From assembly GCF_031344075.1 (NCBI RefSeq), contig NZ_JAVJAN010000001.1, positions 78,752 through 142,751 of the forward strand: a stretch of 64,000 bases of DNA, read 5' to 3'. The notes beneath the pieces were generated by a model. That model did no database searches, was not told where the DNA came from, and was given only the letters and a program-made list of their open reading frames with translations. The position numbers were made by a program, and so were the translations under genes. Below are positions 62,253-64,000 of the stretch, piece by piece; the stretch's first letter is position 1; the number at the start of each line of letters is the position of its first letter. This DNA is from Clostridium aquiflavi. GTDB lineage: Bacteria; Bacillota; Clostridia; Clostridiales; Clostridiaceae.

Positions 62253-63440
62253 ATGAGTTTTAAAATAAATGATACTGTAACTTGGGTTGGAAAAATCGAT
62301 TGGGAATTAAAACAATTCCATGGAAATGAATTGTCTACAGATAAAGGTTCCTCATACAATTCATATTTAATCAAAGATGAAAAGACAGTATTAATAGATA
62401 CTGTTTGGACACCATTTACTACAGAATTTATTACTAATTTAAAAAAAGAAGTAGATATACAAAAAATTGATTATATAGTTATGAACCATTCTGAAGTTGA
62501 TCATAGTGGTGCCTTAGTAGAACTTATGAAAGAAATACCTAACACTCCAATTTATTGTGCTAAAAATGGGGTTAGAATATTAAAAGGACTTTATCATCAA
62601 GATTGGAACTTTGTGGAAGTGAAAACTGGAGATACATTAGATATCGGTAAGCATAAACTTACTTTTATAGAAGCTCCAATGCTTCATTGGCCAGACACTA
62701 TGTTTACATATTTATCAGGTGAAAATATATTATTTAGTAATGATGGTTTTGGTCAACATTATGCTTCAGAGCTTATGTATAATGATAAAGTTGATCAATC
62801 AGAACTATATCATGAAGCACTAAAATATTATGCAAATATTTTAGCTCCATTTAACAGACAAGTTGCAAAGAAAATTGAAGAAATATTAAACCTTAACTTA
62901 CCAATTGATATGATTTGTCCAAGTCACGGTATAATATGGAGAGATAATCCAATGCAAATAATAAATAAGTATGCAGAATGGGCAAATGAATATGCAGAAA
63001 ACCAAATAACAATAATATATGATAGTATGTGGAATGCAACAAGAAGAATGGCAGAATGCATAACAGAAGGAATAACAAGTAATAATAAAGATGTTGTAGT
63101 AAAAATTATTAATTCAGGTAAGACTGATAAGAATGATGTAATTGTTGAAGCATTCAAGTCAAAGATAATTCTTTTAGGTTCCTCAACTATAAATAATGGT
63201 ATTTTGGCTTCAACAGCTTCAATTCTAGAAATGATAAAAGGTTTTAAATTTAAAGGCAAAAAAGGAGCAGCTTTTGGTAGTTATGGTTGGAGTGGTGAAT
63301 CTATAAAATTAATTACAGAAGAATTAGAAAAAGCTGGAATTAAGACAATTAATTCAGGAATAAGAGAATTATGGACTCCTGATGAAGAAGCATTAGAGAG
63401 ATGTAGAGAGTTTGGAAAAAATATTGCAGAAGAGCTTTAA
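62253..63440 (+). CDS. fprA: flavodiiron O2/NO reductase
   Basis: A 395-aa flavodiiron protein. The N-terminal beta-lactamase-like domain carries the di-iron ligands (VMNHSEVDHSGAL, MLHWPDTMFTYL, FSNDGFGQHYASE, ICPSHGIIWR). The C-terminal flavodoxin domain begins near residue 255 (ITIIYDSMWNATRRMAECI) and has GSSTINNGIL and FGSYGWSGESIKLITEELE for FMN. It reduces O2 to water, or NO to N2O, with electrons from rubredoxin. AAAGAGGAGGTTATTTAG precedes the ATG. The Hrb-type fusion and rubredoxin lie either side. Confidence 0.94.
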   Translation: MSFKINDTVTWVGKIDWELKQFHGNELSTDKGSSYNSYLIKDEKTVLIDTVWTPFTTEFITNLKKEVDIQKIDYIVMNHSEVDHSGALVELMKEIPNTPIYCAKNGVRILKGLYHQDWNFVEVKTGDTLDIGKHKLTFIEAPMLHWPDTMFTYLSGENILFSNDGFGQHYASELMYNDKVDQSELYHEALKYYANILAPFNRQVAKKIEEILNLNLPIDMICPSHGIIWRDNPMQIINKYAEWANEYAENQITIIYDSMWNATRRMAECITEGITSNNKDVVVKIINSGKTDKNDVIVEAFKSKIILLGSSTINNGILASTASILEMIKGFKFKGKKGAAFGSYGWSGESIKLITEELEKAGIKTINSGIRELWTPDEEALERCREFGKNIAEEL

Positions 63441-63486
63441 TTATATACATATTTACAATTAATAATTTGCTTTATATACAAGGAAA

Positions 63487-63501
63487 TTATTATTCTTATA
63501 A
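63487..63501. promoter_or_regulatory. PerR-box-like site before the rubredoxin gene
   Basis: TTATTATTCTTATAA matches the PerR consensus at 13 of 15 positions, 47 bp before the start codon. The same AT-richness caution applies. Confidence 0.35.
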
Positions 63502-63547
63502 TATGTATATTTAATTAATATTACTAATTCAAAGGAGGATTTATATT

Positions 63548-63709
63548 ATGGAAAAATACGTTTGTACAGTATGTGGTTATATTTATGATGAAGCAGCAGG
63601 TGATCCAGATAATGGTGTTGCATCTGGAACAAAATTTCAAGATATTCCAGAAGATTGGGTTTGCCCATTATGTGGAGTTCCAAAATCAGATTTTGAAAAA
63701 GAAAACTAG
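63548..63709 (+). CDS. rubredoxin
   Basis: A 53-aa electron carrier. MEKYVCTVCGYIYDEAAGDP gives the first CxxC, and DIPEDWVCPLCGVPKSDFEK the second. Length and spacing are canonical. It follows fprA by 107 bp on the same strand, with its own AAAGGAGGATTTATATT site and a PerR-like element, so it may have its own promoter. It is the likely electron donor for FprA and rubrerythrin. Confidence 0.96.
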   Translation: MEKYVCTVCGYIYDEAAGDPDNGVASGTKFQDIPEDWVCPLCGVPKSDFEKEN

Positions 63710-63737
63710 TATAAATTTTAATTAATATAATAAATAA

Positions 63738-63776
63738 CATATAATGCACAATGTTTTTGTCTATGTGCATTATATG
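63738..63776 (+). terminator. hairpin after the rubredoxin gene
   Basis: CATATAATGCACA and TGTGCATTATATG form a perfect 13-bp stem 29 bp after the stop. The T tract after it is weak (TACCTCTT). Confidence 0.6.
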
Positions 63777-63894
63777 TACCTCTTCTATATAACATATATA
63801 GTAATGTATGTATCATCATTACATCTTTTACAGCAGCATTGCAGGTTTTCTTTTACGTCTTTTCCTAATCCTGATTTATATTAATTATACAATG

Positions 63895-63926
63895 AATGTG
63901 GGTTCTTCAGAATTCACATTTTTTTA
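63895..63926 (+). terminator. strong hairpin with T run near the window end
   Basis: AATGTGGGTTCT pairs with GAATTCACATT through two wobbles, followed by TTTTTTT. It may be the true end of the rubredoxin transcript or belong to an unseen short transcript. No gene is seen in 63777-64000. Confidence 0.6.
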
Positions 63927-64000
63927 TTCTTTAGGAATTTATATTATTAAAAAATTTGTGGATAACTTTTAAAATAATGTGTTTTAAAGGTATTATGAGT

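Noticed and set aside
63957..63965. Perfect DnaA box (TGTGGATAA, reverse of TTATCCACA) near the window end, possible origin
   Set aside because: Only one box is visible, with no box cluster and no dnaA or dnaN in the window; a single 9-mer is expected by chance.

Overview
The window is AT-rich (roughly 28% GC by eye) and reads as a chromosomal segment of a strictly anaerobic, motile, spore-forming Clostridium (sensu stricto, cluster I). The signs are strong GGAGG ribosome-binding sites, oxygen/NO-detoxification proteins typical of anaerobes (flavodiiron protein, rubrerythrin, rubredoxins, hemerythrin), sigma-D-type promoters before chemotaxis genes, a LevR-type sigma-54 activator with its promoter, and a clostridial-type guanidine-IV riboswitch candidate. 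I see no rRNA or tRNA genes, no CRISPR array and no prophage. The species cannot be fixed from the sequence alone.

Layout. 1-5081 (minus): downstream part of a nonulosonic (legionaminic-type) acid / surface-glycan cluster: legB, legC, CMP-sugar synthetase, a second DegT-like protein and a FemAB-like transferase cut by the window edge. 5467-8349 (plus): DUF969-DUF979 membrane pair, pyroglutamyl peptidase and gamma-glutamylcyclotransferase-like protein, a set linked by 5-oxoproline. 8366-14304 (minus): ribose operon rbsKDACB plus rbsR, with a clear promoter and operator. 14540-17169 (plus): a His-rich Cas2/SinR-like small protein and a chemoreceptor. 17256-19264 (minus): polysaccharide deacetylase, then a siroheme reductase-like protein with a DUF1858 protein behind an HcpR-like palindrome. 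19652-21833 (plus): 48-aa orphan, riboswitch-controlled MATE pump, cold-shock protein.

22028-32599 (minus): DHA2-type MFS pump; HMA/UreH-like/cupredoxin fusion with an adjacent OmpR-type two-component system; and a second two-component system followed directly by a GH101/129-like lipoprotein. 32890-40723 (minus): lactose/cellobiose-type PTS operon (IIB, IIA, DUF871/MupG-like protein, IIC) with a sigma-54 promoter, its LevR-type activator and a GH4 6-phospho-beta-glucosidase. 40862-43623: small uncharacterised genes, TraX, and a 16-codon peptide gene with its own promoter and terminator. 43847-48845 (minus): GGDEF-EAL protein and two tandem paralogous chemoreceptors, one with an internal deletion that leaves only the membrane domain.

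49114-59430: RlmI-like methyltransferase, acyltransferase, an unknown 397-aa protein, a zinc-ribbon microprotein, an orphan sRNA candidate, LysR divergent from a CofE-like ligase, a DEAD-box helicase, a 217-bp MITE with an 8-bp target duplication, and a flavin amine oxidase. 60108-63709: oxygen/peroxide/NO defence island (hemerythrin, flavin reductase-rubredoxin, rubrerythrin, FprA, rubredoxin) with PerR-box-like sites.

Functions and regulators were assigned by reading motifs and neighbourhoods only; no database search was run.
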